Below, piece after piece: positions 41,713-51,734 of a DNA stretch of 64,000 bases. The position numbers were made by a program, and so were the translations under genes. The notes under the pieces are model-generated. The model did no database searches and was not told the origin of the DNA. It was given only the letters and a program-made list of their open reading frames with translations. Each line of letters begins with the position of its first letter. The stretch's first letter is position 1. The stretch comes from an uncultured Ruegeria sp. Lineage in GTDB: Bacteria; Pseudomonadota; Alphaproteobacteria; Rhodobacterales; Rhodobacteraceae. The stretch covers positions 1-64,000 of the forward strand of contig NZ_CANMQQ010000019.1 of assembly GCF_947500045.1 (NCBI RefSeq), written 5' to 3'.

Positions 41713-41887
41713 GCGTCTGCCCTTCTGTTCGCAACGTGCAAACGCCAAGGTATTCGACCGGCGGACGGAGGTGAGTTTCGTATTCCCTTGGCGCGTTTCC
41801 GTCGTTTCGACCGCAGGTATGGTGTTCTCAGCCTATACGGATACTAAATTTTCTCCAAATGTATTCGATTATCAAAATGTAAGCATG

Positions 41888-41920
41888 AAAGACGCCCGCG
41901 TTTTAGCGGGCGTCTTTTGG
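41888..41920 (-). terminator. Terminator downstream of the sulfatase gene
   Basis: AAAGACGCCCGC-GTTTTA-GCGGGCGTCTTTT. Confidence 0.75.
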
Positions 41921-41945
41921 GGCGATTAGATTACCTGTCCGGACG

Positions 41946-43517
41946 CTATTGCGACATGCCACCTTCGCCGCTGACCTGTTCCTGAACGTGGGTCTCATTG
42001 CCTACGGTCGCACCGCGCGGTGGGAACGAAACAAAGGTTTCGAGATGCGCCCGTACCAATCGGGCTGCCGGACCAAAGGCCCACATCTTGTTGCCCATCC
42101 AGCGCGTGTACATTCCGGATTCCTCGGCCGCTTTCTCGTAGGGGTCGCGGCGAAGGTTGAACAGCAAGGGCGCATTCAGTTCCTCTTTGGGGCCGGCCCA
42201 GCCTTTTTCCTGAATGGTAAAATGGGCTTTCCAGTCATTATAGCGGATCGCCTGCAGGTCGGTACCTTCGTAATAGACGATTTCCTTTCTGTTGCTGGGC
42301 GTTTCGCCAGTCAGATATGAGAGCTGATTGTACCCATCCAGATGCACCTGGTAGCCTTCATATCCTTCAAGCAGATCGGCAGGCAAATCCTGAGATCCCC
42401 CGGCTGCCGCGACCAGAGTGGGCATCCAGTCCATACCGTCAAAGATGCCATTCAGCACCTGACCTTCGGCGATGTTGCCGGGCCAGCGGATGATGGCTGG
42501 AACGCGGAAACCGCCTTCCCAGGTGGTGCCTTTCTCACCATGGAATGGAGTGGTGCCGCCATCGGGCCATGTCATGGTTTCCGGGCCATTGTCCGAAGTG
42601 AAGATGACAATCGTGTTGTCGGCAATGCCGAGTTCCTCAAGATGCGCGGTCACCTTGCCGACATTATTGTCGAGTTCTTTCATGACCACATCCTGCAGTC
42701 CGCGCCCGTCGCCCAGCATCGCCTCGTATTCCGGGCTCAGATGGGTCCAAACATGCGCTCGGGCGGGGGCCATCCAGACGAAGAATGGTGTGTCGCCTTC
42801 GACGGCACGGTTGATGAAATCGATGGTGTGGGCCGTTACCTCATCATCCAGTGTTTTCTGACGTTCAGGTGGGGCAGGACCGTCATCAACGATGCGCTGT
42901 TTGCCCACTGGTCCCCAACGCGGATCGACGGTTTCATCAACCGTGTCAGTAGCGAAGGAATGGATAATGTTACGTGGTCCGAACTGGGCTGCAAATTCCG
43001 GATCATCCGGCCAGTCCGGGTCGGTCGTGTATTCCATCGCGTTGAGATGGTAGAGCCAACCCCAGTATTCATCAAAGCCCTTGGCCGTGGGTAAAAATTT
43101 GTTCAGATCACCCAGATGGTTCTTGCCGAACTGCCCGGTGGTATAGCCCATGGATTTGAGGATGTTTGCCAGCGTCGGGTCTTCCTCGCTCAGCCCGACC
43201 GGATCACCCGGAAGGCCCACGGTGTGCATCCCTGTCCGAACCGGAAACTGACCAGTGATGAAAGCGGAACGCCCTGCGGTACAGCTGGGTTGGGCATAGT
43301 AGTCCGTCAGACGCGCACCCTCGGCTGCGAGCTGATCCAGATTCGGGGTTTGGATGCTTTTGACGCCCTGATGATAGCTGCCAAGACTGGCCCAGCCGAC
43401 GTCGTCCGCCATAATCACCAGAATATTGGGTTTTTCAGCCTGTGCGACGGCCGCCGTGGCAACTGCCCACAAACCCACCGCAAGGCTGGTTGTCATTGAT
43501 TTTATTTGAAACATCGC
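41946..43517 (-). CDS. Secreted arylsulfatase-type sulfatase (formylglycine-dependent, Cys-type)
   Basis: Signal peptide; NILVIMADDVGWASLG, CTAGRSAFITGQFPVRTGM (CxAxR), TIVIFTSDNGPETMTWPDGG. Confidence 0.9.
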   Translation of the reverse strand, partial: AMFQIKSMTTSLAVGLWAVATAAVAQAEKPNILVIMADDVGWASLGSYHQGVKSIQTPNLDQLAAEGARLTDYYAQPSCTAGRSAFITGQFPVRTGMHTVGLPGDPVGLSEEDPTLANILKSMGYTTGQFGKNHLGDLNKFLPTAKGFDEYWGWLYHLNAMEYTTDPDWPDDPEFAAQFGPRNIIHSFATDTVDETVDPRWGPVGKQRIVDDGPAPPERQKTLDDEVTAHTIDFINRAVEGDTPFFVWMAPARAHVWTHLSPEYEAMLGDGRGLQDVVMKELDNNVGKVTAHLEELGIADNTIVIFTSDNGPETMTWPDGGTTPFHGEKGTTWEGGFRVPAIIRWPGNIAEGQVLNGIFDGMDWMPTLVAAAGGSQDLPADLLEGYEGYQVHLDGYNQLSYLTGETPSNRKEIVYYEGTDLQAIRYNDWKAHFTIQEKGWAGPKEELNAPLLFNLRRDPYEKAAEESGMYTRWMGNKMWAFGPAARLVRAHLETFVSFPPRGATVGNETHVQEQVSGEGGMSQ

Positions 43518-43660
43518 ATTCGACTCCTGCATGCAACCAAGTGGCATATTGACGGTAATACAGTCTGTCCTAGCGGGTGGGTCGGTCTCATCACAACGCG
43601 GGTTTACATTCTTGCAGATTCTGAAACTTAGTGATCAGGATCTGAAACCTGAGGACTGCC

Positions 43661-44575
43661 GTGTTAACCGAAAAGACTCTTTCCGCCGTTCTGTACCTTG
43701 CTGAGACGGGCAATTTTCAGGAGGCAGCCAAACGATTGGGTGTCTCGAACGCGTCGCTGTCGCGTTATGTTTCGATGGCCGAGGAACAAGTCGGCTTCCC
43801 GTTGTTTCATCGCAAACGCGGTAACAGCGGGCTGACGCGTGAGGGGCAGAAGTTTCTACCCGTGGCAAAGAATCTGCAGGCGGATCTGAAGCGTTGTGCC
43901 GATCAGATCGAGCGTATCCGACTGGATACCAGCCAGACCGTGCGGATCGGTTGCGGCCCACTAACACCGCGTACGTTGGTCAGGCCCGCGATTCAGGCGG
44001 CGTTGCAGCAATCGCAGACCTTACGTTTCAGGGTGGATGTCAGCGCGCGACAGGCACCAATCGAGATGCTTGAGAGTGGCGAAATCGACATCTACCTGGG
44101 CGATCTGACCCATACGCCCGAGACCGAGAATATCGAGTTGATGATGTTCGAAAAACGCGCAGTGGTGTTTGCCGCCCATGTCTCGCATCCGTTGCATGGC
44201 AAGTCCCCAGTAACTTTGAACGAACTATTCTCGTACCCTTTCGCCTCGCCGCATTTACACAAACATTGGCGTGCGGCGATCACGCGGGCTTTGGGCGGCA
44301 CAGATGATGCAGCCGAAAAGGTTAGAGCCTTGCCGCAGGTGGAAAGCGATGATTATGCCTTTCTGACATCCCTGCTGACGGGGCCCGAGTTCGTTGTAGG
44401 CGGTATGCCCGAAACCTTTGCCGAGCGGATCGCTGACGGGTCGGTCGGGCTGATAGAAACTACGCCATCAATTAGCTGGAATATATGCGCTGCACGAAAG
44501 GCAGGACCGGGACAGCCCGCCACCGAAACCCTGTGGAAACAGCTTGAAGTACTGGCTGGCCAAAAGCTCAGGTGA
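43661..44575 (+). CDS. LysR family transcriptional regulator (GTG start)
   Basis: MLTEKTLSAVLYLAETGNFQEAAKRLGVSNASLSRYVSMAEEQVGFPLFHRKRG HTH; divergent to the sulfatase. Confidence 0.88.
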   Translation: MLTEKTLSAVLYLAETGNFQEAAKRLGVSNASLSRYVSMAEEQVGFPLFHRKRGNSGLTREGQKFLPVAKNLQADLKRCADQIERIRLDTSQTVRIGCGPLTPRTLVRPAIQAALQQSQTLRFRVDVSARQAPIEMLESGEIDIYLGDLTHTPETENIELMMFEKRAVVFAAHVSHPLHGKSPVTLNELFSYPFASPHLHKHWRAAITRALGGTDDAAEKVRALPQVESDDYAFLTSLLTGPEFVVGGMPETFAERIADGSVGLIETTPSISWNICAARKAGPGQPATETLWKQLEVLAGQKLR

Positions 44576-44581
44576 TGTATT

Positions 44582-44638
44582 ATTCACCCAAATGGTTGAC
44601 TGAAGCAAGAAAGAGGTGTAATTCATCCAAATGGTTGA
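44582..44638. promoter_or_regulatory. Two near-identical operator-like repeats upstream of and overlapping the arsR start
   Basis: ATTCACCCAAATGGTTGA (44582-44599) and ATTCATCCAAATGGTTGA (44621-44638), 17/18 identical, imperfect dyads, 39 bp apart. Confidence 0.6.
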
Positions 44639-44972
44639 ACGAGAGAGTCGCTATGACTTAGGCGCAATATTGAAGGCCGCGTCCGATCCAACCCGCCGTG
44701 CGATCCTGACAATGCTTGCGCAGCAGGGTCCCTTGCGGGTGACGGATATCGCGCGGCAGTTCGAGATGAGCCTCAATTCGGTATCCAAGCACATCAAGGT
44801 GCTGGAAAATGCCGGTTTGGTGCATCGCCGGACGGAATGGCGCGAGCATCTGATCGAGGTGCAGATGGCCCCCTTGTCAGCCGTGGATGAATGGTTCGCC
44901 GGGCTGCGTTCAATCTGGACGCTTCGGCTGGACGCCTTGGAAACTGCTTTGGAGGACCCAGAAGATGACTGA
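44631..44972 (+). CDS. ArsR family transcriptional regulator
   Basis: LGAILKAASDPTRRAILTMLAQQGPLRVTDIARQFEMSLNSVSKHIKVLENAGLVHRRTEWREH. Confidence 0.92.
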   Translation: MVERESRYDLGAILKAASDPTRRAILTMLAQQGPLRVTDIARQFEMSLNSVSKHIKVLENAGLVHRRTEWREHLIEVQMAPLSAVDEWFAGLRSIWTLRLDALETALEDPEDD

Positions 44973-45387
44973 TCTGTCTCTTGAAATCACACGTGCCATT
45001 CCGCACCCGCCTGAAAAGGTGTTTGATGCCTGGTTAGACCCGGCAATGCTGGCCAAATTCATGCTACCAGGCCCTAACATGTCGGTGCCCGAGGCACGAT
45101 CCGACGCGAAGGTCGGCGGACGCTTCAAGATCATCATGCGTGCACCCGAGGCTGGCGATTTGCCGCATGAGGGCGAATACAAGGTGATCGATCGGCCCAA
45201 TCGGCTGCAATTCACCTGGAACTCACCCTACAGTCAGGACGATTCCACCGTGACGCTGGATTTCATGCCCACCGATAAAGGTACGGAATTGCGACTGCAT
45301 CACATCCGCTTTCCGTCACAGGAAAGCCGCGACAACCACGAAGGTGGCTGGACCTCAATTCTTGCCGCACTGGAGGAAGCATTGTGA
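44965..45387 (+). CDS. SRPBCC / AHSA1 domain protein
   Basis: TDLSLEITRAIPHPPEKVFDAWLDPAMLAKFM...GRFKIIMRAPEAGDLPHEGEYKVIDRPNRLQFTWNS; overlaps arsR stop. Confidence 0.9.
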   Translation: MTDLSLEITRAIPHPPEKVFDAWLDPAMLAKFMLPGPNMSVPEARSDAKVGGRFKIIMRAPEAGDLPHEGEYKVIDRPNRLQFTWNSPYSQDDSTVTLDFMPTDKGTELRLHHIRFPSQESRDNHEGGWTSILAALEEAL

Positions 45388-45752
45388 TCAATTGGCTCGC
45401 CCTTGGCGCGGGGGTGATCGCCGCCTTTTTGCTGGGCTGGTTGGTTTATGGACCCGTCGGGTTCCAGAAACGCTGGGCCGAAGGCACACGGATTGATCCC
45501 GCTCCGCCCGCCTCTCCGCCGCTGCTGCAAATGATCACGCAGATCGTATTCCTGATCCTGCTGGCCGCCGTGATCGCGGTGACCGAGACCACCAACAATC
45601 TGGGCGCTGCTGTGCTGGCGATCCTCGCCGTGGCTGCGCAGGCGGCCTCGGTCGGGGCATGGGCGCAGAAAAACGGCTTCGCCATCGCCGTCGACACCGG
45701 CTATGCACTTGGATGCGGCGTGGTGATGATCCTGGCACACGCGATCCTGTGA
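45384..45752 (+). CDS. DUF1761-like small membrane protein
   Basis: INWLALGAGVIAAFLLGWLVYGPVGFQKRWAEG; four TM segments; overlaps the SRPBCC stop. Confidence 0.75.
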   Translation: MINWLALGAGVIAAFLLGWLVYGPVGFQKRWAEGTRIDPAPPASPPLLQMITQIVFLILLAAVIAVTETTNNLGAAVLAILAVAAQAASVGAWAQKNGFAIAVDTGYALGCGVVMILAHAIL

Positions 45753-45906
45753 AATATCAGCCCTTGCCCGATTAGGGCGGGGGCTGGGCGGTCCTCTGCC
45801 CCCAAAAAACTCCCGACTTTCCAAAGCTCGCAAACTCATGTATGGCCCAACCATCTGAGACGTTGTGCCCTGACCCTGGCACTCAGACGAAAGCTAAAAT
45901 GGGGTC

Positions 45907-45962
45907 GGCGGCAATGGGGCCGCCATGCAAAACGGGAGACCCGCAGGGGCGGGAGTGCTCCC
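45907..45962 (+). promoter_or_regulatory. Structured pnp leader (two adjacent hairpins)
   Basis: GGCGGC-AATGGG-GCCGCC (45907-45924) and GGGAG(A)CCCGC-AGGG-GCGGG(AGTG)CTCCC (45934-45962), ending 15 nt before the pnp ATG. Confidence 0.5.
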
Positions 45963-45977
45963 ATCTAGGATACGCAA

Positions 45978-48128
45978 ATGTTTGATGTAACAAAGAAATC
46001 AATCCAGTGGGGCGAAGAGACGCTGACACTGGAAACCGGCAAGGTTGCCCGTCAGGCCGACGGCAGCGTGATCGCCACGCTGGGTGAAACCAGCGTCATG
46101 GCAAACGTGACCTTTGCCCGTGCCCAAAAACCCGGTCAGGATTTTTTCCCGCTGACCGTACACTACCAAGAGAAATACTATGCCGCCGGTAAAGTTCCGG
46201 GTGGCTTCTTCAAGCGCGAGGCGCGCCCGACCGAGAAAGAGACGCTGACTGCGCGTCTGATCGACCGTCCGATCCGCCCGCTGTTCGTTGATGGCTTCAA
46301 AAACGAAGTTCTGGTGATGTGCACCGTGCTGTCCCACGATTTGGTAAATGACCCCGACATGGTTGCGATGATCGCCGCTTCGGCCGCGCTGACCTTGTCT
46401 GGCGCACCGTTCATGGGCCCAATCGCTGGTTGCCGTGTTGGTTTTGAGGATGGCGATTACGTCCTGAACCCGACCGTTGATGACATGCAGGACCTGCGCC
46501 TGAACCCCGAACAGCGTCTGGATCTGGTTGTTGCCGGCACCAAAGACGCCGTGATGATGGTTGAATCGGAAGCCTACGAGCTCTCTGAGGCCGAAATGCT
46601 GGGTGCCGTCAAATTCGCGCACGAGCAGCTTCAGCCAGTGATCGACCTGATCATCGCTCTGGCCGAAGACGCCGCGAAAGAGCCGTTTGACTTCCAAGCG
46701 CCTGACTATTCGGAGCTGTCCGCCGCTGTCAAAGCAGCCGGTGAAGAGCAGATGCGCGCCGCCTTCGCAATCACCGACAAGCAAGAGCGCACTGCCGCTG
46801 TTGCCGAAGCGCGTGCCGCGATCAAAGAATCGCTGAGCGAAGAGCAACTGGAAGACAGCAACCTTGGTTCAGCCCTCAAAAAGCTTGAAGCTGGCATTCT
46901 GCGTGGTGACGTTGTCAAAACCGGCAAGCGGATCGACGGTCGTGCGACCGACGAGATCCGCAGTATCGTTTCGGAAACCGGAATGCTGCCACGGACCCAT
47001 GGATCTGCCCTGTTCACCCGCGGTGAAACGCAGGCGCTGGCCGTGACCACGCTGGGCACCGGTGACGATGAACAGTTCATCGACGCGCTGCATGGCAACT
47101 TCAAATCGAACTTCCTGCTGCATTACAACTTCCCTCCGTATTCGGTTGGTGAAGTTGGCCGGGTCATGGGCCCTGGCCGTCGCGAGATCGGCCACGGCAA
47201 GCTGGCATGGCGCGCCTTGCAGGCGGTTCTGCCTGCGGCGACCGACTTCCCCTACACGATCCGTATCGTGTCGGAGATCACTGAATCCAACGGCTCCAGC
47301 TCGATGGCGTCTGTCTGCGGCGGTTCGCTGTCGATGATGGATGCGGGTGTTCCGCTGAAATCAGCCGTTGCCGGTGTGGCCATGGGCCTGATCCTGGAAG
47401 ATGACGGCAAATATGCCATCCTGTCGGACATTCTGGGTGACGAAGACCACCTGGGCGACATGGATTTCAAAGTTGCAGGTACCGAAAACGGCATCACCTC
47501 GCTGCAGATGGATATTAAGGTTGCGGGCATCACGCCTGAGATCATGGAAAAAGCCCTGTCACAAGCCAAAGACGGCCGGATGTACATCTTGGGTGAGATG
47601 AGCAAAGCCCTGTCCGAGACCAACGATTTCTCGATCCATGCGCCGCGCATCGAGACCATGAACATCCCGACCGACAAGATCCGTGAAGTGATCGGCTCGG
47701 GCGGTAAGGTTATCCGCGAGATCGTTGAGGTTTCGGGTGCCAAGGTCGACATCAACGACGACGGCGTCATCAAGATCGCCTCGCCCGATGGTGAATCGAT
47801 CAAGAAGGCCTATGAGATGATCCACTCGATCGTCGCCGAGCCGGAAGAAGGTCAGATCTACACCGGTAAAGTGGTCAAGATCGTCGACTTCGGCGCCTTC
47901 GTGAACTTCTTTGGCAAGCGCGACGGTCTGGTCCACGTGTCTCAGATCGAAAACCGCCGCCTGAACCATCCGTCGGATGTGCTGAAGGAAGGTCAGGAAG
48001 TAAAGGTCAAGCTGCTGGGCTTTGACGACCGCGGCAAGGTCCGCCTGTCGATGAAGATCGTCGATCAGGAAACCGGTGAAGAGATCGCGCCTGAGAAGAA
48101 AGAAAAGAAAGAGGAAAGCGCCGAGTAA
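45978..48128 (+). CDS. pnp: Polyribonucleotide nucleotidyltransferase
   Basis: [58 protein letters not shown] ([18 protein letters not shown]) and S1 domains. Confidence 0.98.
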   Translation: MFDVTKKSIQWGEETLTLETGKVARQADGSVIATLGETSVMANVTFARAQKPGQDFFPLTVHYQEKYYAAGKVPGGFFKREARPTEKETLTARLIDRPIRPLFVDGFKNEVLVMCTVLSHDLVNDPDMVAMIAASAALTLSGAPFMGPIAGCRVGFEDGDYVLNPTVDDMQDLRLNPEQRLDLVVAGTKDAVMMVESEAYELSEAEMLGAVKFAHEQLQPVIDLIIALAEDAAKEPFDFQAPDYSELSAAVKAAGEEQMRAAFAITDKQERTAAVAEARAAIKESLSEEQLEDSNLGSALKKLEAGILRGDVVKTGKRIDGRATDEIRSIVSETGMLPRTHGSALFTRGETQALAVTTLGTGDDEQFIDALHGNFKSNFLLHYNFPPYSVGEVGRVMGPGRREIGHGKLAWRALQAVLPAATDFPYTIRIVSEITESNGSSSMASVCGGSLSMMDAGVPLKSAVAGVAMGLILEDDGKYAILSDILGDEDHLGDMDFKVAGTENGITSLQMDIKVAGITPEIMEKALSQAKDGRMYILGEMSKALSETNDFSIHAPRIETMNIPTDKIREVIGSGGKVIREIVEVSGAKVDINDDGVIKIASPDGESIKKAYEMIHSIVAEPEEGQIYTGKVVKIVDFGAFVNFFGKRDGLVHVSQIENRRLNHPSDVLKEGQEVKVKLLGFDDRGKVRLSMKIVDQETGEEIAPEKKEKKEESAE

Positions 48129-48151
48129 TCTGCCTTTCCCTATCTGAATAA

Positions 48152-48186
48152 GAAAGACCCCGGTTTCGGCCGGGGTCTTTTTTGTT
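48152..48186 (+). terminator. pnp terminator
   Basis: AAGACCCCGG-TTTCGG-CCGGGGTCTTTTTTG. Confidence 0.85.
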
Positions 48187-48242
48187 TCAGTCGTCTGCTT
48201 AGGACAGACAGCGATGGGATTTATCCGCCCGGCCAATCAGAC

Positions 48243-49709
48243 CTATGCATTGGCGCGGGCCTCTTCTTCCAGCTCGGCCCCGGTTTGCAGAACCGCATCA
48301 AGGAAGAGCTCAAGATCCTTCCGTTTGGTGCGGTGATTGTTGATCGCGACGCGCAGGCAATGCTTCCCGCCCAACGTCGTATCAGACGGGGCGGCGATTC
48401 CGGATTCCTGAACCCGCAGCATGATTTCTGTGTTCATTTGCCTTAACCGATCTTCGTCAGTGATCCCGTTGGCATAGCGGAAGCACACGATGTTCAGATC
48501 CACTGGCGCGATTAGTTCAAGGCGCGGGTCGGCACTGACCAATTGCTGTAAATATCGCGCCTGCCCGATGTTCTGATCGATCAGGCGGCCAAATTTTTCG
48601 ACACCGTTCTCTTTCAGGGACATCCAGATTTTGAGCGCCTTGAAGCCTCGACTGAGCTCAAAACCATAATCGGCCAGAAACTTGCCCGCGATCAGCCCAC
48701 GTTCCTGCATTTGCAGATAGTCGCCATGCATCTCGAATGTATCGAAATGACGCTGTGCGTCGCGGACCAGAACACAACCTGCTTCGAACGGAGTATGCAG
48801 CCATTTATGCGGGTCCAACGCAATGGAATCGGCCAGTTCTATGCCGTCCACCAAATGTTTGTTGCCGGGGGCTAGACGCAAGAAGGCTCCGATACAGCCA
48901 TCCACATGGAACCACATCCCCTCGCGGCGACAGATTTCTGCAATCGCGGTAAGATCGTCCAAGGCACCCGTGTTCGTCGTACCTGCCGTTCCGATGACGC
49001 AGGCTGGCTTAATACCTTTGGCCCTGTCTTCGGCAATAGCTTTCTCCAACGCGGGGATACTCATGCGCAAGCGATCATCGCTTTCGACTTCGGTCAGCGA
49101 CTTTGCACCATGACCCATCGCCTCAAGTGCTTTCTGATGGCAGCTGTGCACCTGATCTGACGCGTAGAACCTAAGCGGTTGCGGCATCCCCAAAATCCCC
49201 TCGGCCCGAACGTCGACCCCGGCAAGAGCGTTTCGCGCGACATTCAGCGCCACCATGTTGGCCATTGAGCCCCCGCTGGTCAGAGTCCCGCTGGCATCCT
49301 TGGGAAATCCCATCAATTCTTTGAACCAATCGACCACCTGTATGTCGATCATGGCCGCTGCAGTATTGCCGCCACCCAGGTTCGAACCATCGACCGCAGC
49401 AATAAAATCGCCAAGCGCACCGGTGAAGTTGGATGACCCCATGTACCACCCCCAAAATCGAGGATGGATGTTGCCCATAGAGTAGGGAAACAGGTTCTCG
49501 CGCAAGTCATCATAGACACGATCAAGGGGTTGTGGTGCCATCGGCGCTGGAGATTTGAAGAAATCCCGCACCGCATCTGGCATCTCCTGCCAGACATGCC
49601 GTTCACGCACATCGGACAGGTGTGAGACGGCATCATCGACCATTTGATGCGCAAGCTTGCGCGACAGGGACCAATCTTCGGGATCCAGAGATTCTTCAAA
49701 ATTGCTCAT
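48243..49709 (-). CDS. PLP-dependent group II decarboxylase family protein
   Basis: TSGGSMANMVALNVARN, FHVDGCIGAFLRLAPG, DSIALDPHKWLHTPFEAGCVLVRD (PLP lysine). Start set at 49709. Confidence 0.9.
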   Translation of the reverse strand: MSNFEESLDPEDWSLSRKLAHQMVDDAVSHLSDVRERHVWQEMPDAVRDFFKSPAPMAPQPLDRVYDDLRENLFPYSMGNIHPRFWGWYMGSSNFTGALGDFIAAVDGSNLGGGNTAAAMIDIQVVDWFKELMGFPKDASGTLTSGGSMANMVALNVARNALAGVDVRAEGILGMPQPLRFYASDQVHSCHQKALEAMGHGAKSLTEVESDDRLRMSIPALEKAIAEDRAKGIKPACVIGTAGTTNTGALDDLTAIAEICRREGMWFHVDGCIGAFLRLAPGNKHLVDGIELADSIALDPHKWLHTPFEAGCVLVRDAQRHFDTFEMHGDYLQMQERGLIAGKFLADYGFELSRGFKALKIWMSLKENGVEKFGRLIDQNIGQARYLQQLVSADPRLELIAPVDLNIVCFRYANGITDEDRLRQMNTEIMLRVQESGIAAPSDTTLGGKHCLRVAINNHRTKRKDLELFLDAVLQTGAELEEEARANA

Positions 49710-49873
49710 GCCAAATGCCCCCAAGAGTTCAAAAACTGAGAGTTTGGAGTGCGCTTGATGTTGAGTCAATCGGCTGTTGCGCGCTGTTATTCAGTAAACC
49801 AATTCTTAACACTTATAAGTTGATTTAGTGAAAACTTAAGAAAACCCTTAATTGTCTGGGAAACCGTTTCGCT

Positions 49874-50869
49874 TTGGCCTCTATTACTATCTATGAAATC
49901 AACGGGGATCCGTTCGGCAATCCAAGCGTGACAGTCGTCCAGGGGCATCAGGTCGAAATCACCGATGACGACGGTTTTCTGGAAGACGGCGATAGCGGTG
50001 GCGAACAGCAGTTTGACACCAGCTCGCTTTCAAATCTGACCAACTCAGATAATTTCCAGATTTTCGAAGGTTACACGGCCACTGTCGGCGGGCTTCCGGT
50101 TGCCTACACGCTTATCCATTTTTCAGGCACGCAGTACATCGTTGTAACCTCGGGAAATGTTGGTGTTGGCGATGTTTTGATCGGCAATTCATTGGCGCAA
50201 GGTACCGCGCCGCCCGTGGCCTATGACAGCATTCCCAGCTTTGTCTGCTTTACATCTGGGTCCTATATCCTGACACCGACCGGGCGGCACCTGATCGACG
50301 AGATCAAGGCTGGGGATCAGGTAGTCGTCACCGATGGCTCGGGCCGGACAGTACGATGGGTAGGCCGAAGGCGCCTAAGCAAAGCGGACCTGAAGCAGAC
50401 ACCGAAACACTGCCCGATCCGGATCAGCGCGGGCAGCCTTGGGCCAGATACACCGGCGCGGGATCTTTTGCTTTCACCTCAGCATCGCGTCGTAGTTTCT
50501 TCACCTGCGATGGAGCTGCATCATTGTCATCCGATGATGCTGGCTTCGGCTAAGTCACTAATCAACGGCAAGACCATAACTCAGGCTCCTCCGGATCGGG
50601 GTGTCGAGTATATCCATATCTTGTTCGATCAGCATGAGCTGGTGAATGTCGATGGTCTGTGGTCCGAGTCGTTTTTTCCTGGCGACTGCACACTCAATGC
50701 GATGAGTGTTGCCGCCAAAGCGGAACTATTCGAATTGTTCCCCGAGCTTAATTCCGGCGCAAGCGGCTACGGCGACACCGTGCTGCCGGTTCTGAAACCG
50801 TTCGAAGTGCAGATGTTGCGGGGTCAACTGTCTGCGCCCGCAGGCTCAAATTCGGCGTTTGCACACTAG
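49874..50869 (+). CDS. Hint-domain-containing protein (TTG start)
   Basis: VCFTSGSYILTPTGRHLIDEIKAGDQVVVTDGSGRTVRWVGRRRL...LLSPQHRVVV...EYIHILFDQHELVNVDGLWSESFFPG. Confidence 0.85.
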   Translation: MASITIYEINGDPFGNPSVTVVQGHQVEITDDDGFLEDGDSGGEQQFDTSSLSNLTNSDNFQIFEGYTATVGGLPVAYTLIHFSGTQYIVVTSGNVGVGDVLIGNSLAQGTAPPVAYDSIPSFVCFTSGSYILTPTGRHLIDEIKAGDQVVVTDGSGRTVRWVGRRRLSKADLKQTPKHCPIRISAGSLGPDTPARDLLLSPQHRVVVSSPAMELHHCHPMMLASAKSLINGKTITQAPPDRGVEYIHILFDQHELVNVDGLWSESFFPGDCTLNAMSVAAKAELFELFPELNSGASGYGDTVLPVLKPFEVQMLRGQLSAPAGSNSAFAH

Positions 50870-50907
50870 ACGAAGGTGGGGGCTTTCGCCCCCTGCCTAA
50901 TATCCGA

Positions 50908-51558
50908 TCACGAGGGCGCTTTGGTTTTGCGCAGATAGGGGAAGATCGTTTCGAACTCACCAAATTTGGCCTTGGCATCTTCATTGGATACCGCAGGTGG
51001 GATGATCACATCTTCACCCGGAACCCAGTTTGCAGGGGTCGCCACGCCTTTGGCGCTCATCTGCAGGCCATCCAGCGCGCGTAGGATTTCAGCAAAGTTC
51101 CGGCCCACTGTCATCGGGTAGGTCATCGACAGCTTCAGCTGCTTATCCGGGCCGATGATGAAAACCGAACGCACGGTGGCGCTGTCTGCTGGGGTGCGAC
51201 CATCGGGCAGGTAGGCCTCAGCTGGCAGCATGTCAAAGGCTTTGGACACGGCCAGACCGTCATCGGCGATGATCGGGAAGCCTGGATTAGCATTGCCATA
51301 GGCTTCGATGTCTTTCTTCCATTTCTTGTGGTCTTCGACACCATCGACCGATACACCCATCACTTTGGTGTTCCGCGCGGCCCATTCGTCGTTCAGCTGT
51401 GCAACGGCCGAAAACTCGGTCGTGCAGACAGGGGTGAAATCCTTGGGGTGCGAGAACAGAATGGCCCAGCTATCGCCAATCCAGTCATGAAACTGGACAG
51501 TGCCCTGATCTGTTTCTGCTGTGAAATTCGGGACTGTGTCGTTGATACGCAAACCCAT
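50908..51558 (-). CDS. 1-Cys peroxiredoxin (Prx6 family)
   Basis: MGLRINDTVPNFTAETDQGTVQFHDWIGDSWAILFSHPKDFTPVCTTEF. Confidence 0.92.
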   Translation of the reverse strand: MGLRINDTVPNFTAETDQGTVQFHDWIGDSWAILFSHPKDFTPVCTTEFSAVAQLNDEWAARNTKVMGVSVDGVEDHKKWKKDIEAYGNANPGFPIIADDGLAVSKAFDMLPAEAYLPDGRTPADSATVRSVFIIGPDKQLKLSMTYPMTVGRNFAEILRALDGLQMSAKGVATPANWVPGEDVIIPPAVSNEDAKAKFGEFETIFPYLRKTKAPS

Positions 51559-51665
51559 AGGGAAGCTCCTTTCCTGCGAAAAACCTGAGTCGGTTGATGC
51601 CAACCTAATCACTTTGCGCAGAGGTTAAACCATTCATGTTGCCCTGTCAGAAGATTCAGTAGATA

Positions 51666-51685
51666 CATAATTTGATCAAATTATG
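51666..51685. promoter_or_regulatory. Perfect 20-bp palindrome in the peroxiredoxin / ALDH intergenic region
   Basis: CATAATTTGATCAAATTATG. Confidence 0.55.
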
Positions 51686-51734
51686 ATTTGTCCCTTGCCC
51701 TACACTGGGTCGGGTGACAGAGTGAACATGAAAA

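Noticed and set aside
45999-46847. 282-aa minus-strand ORF inside pnp
   Set aside because: Shadow ORF over PNPase.
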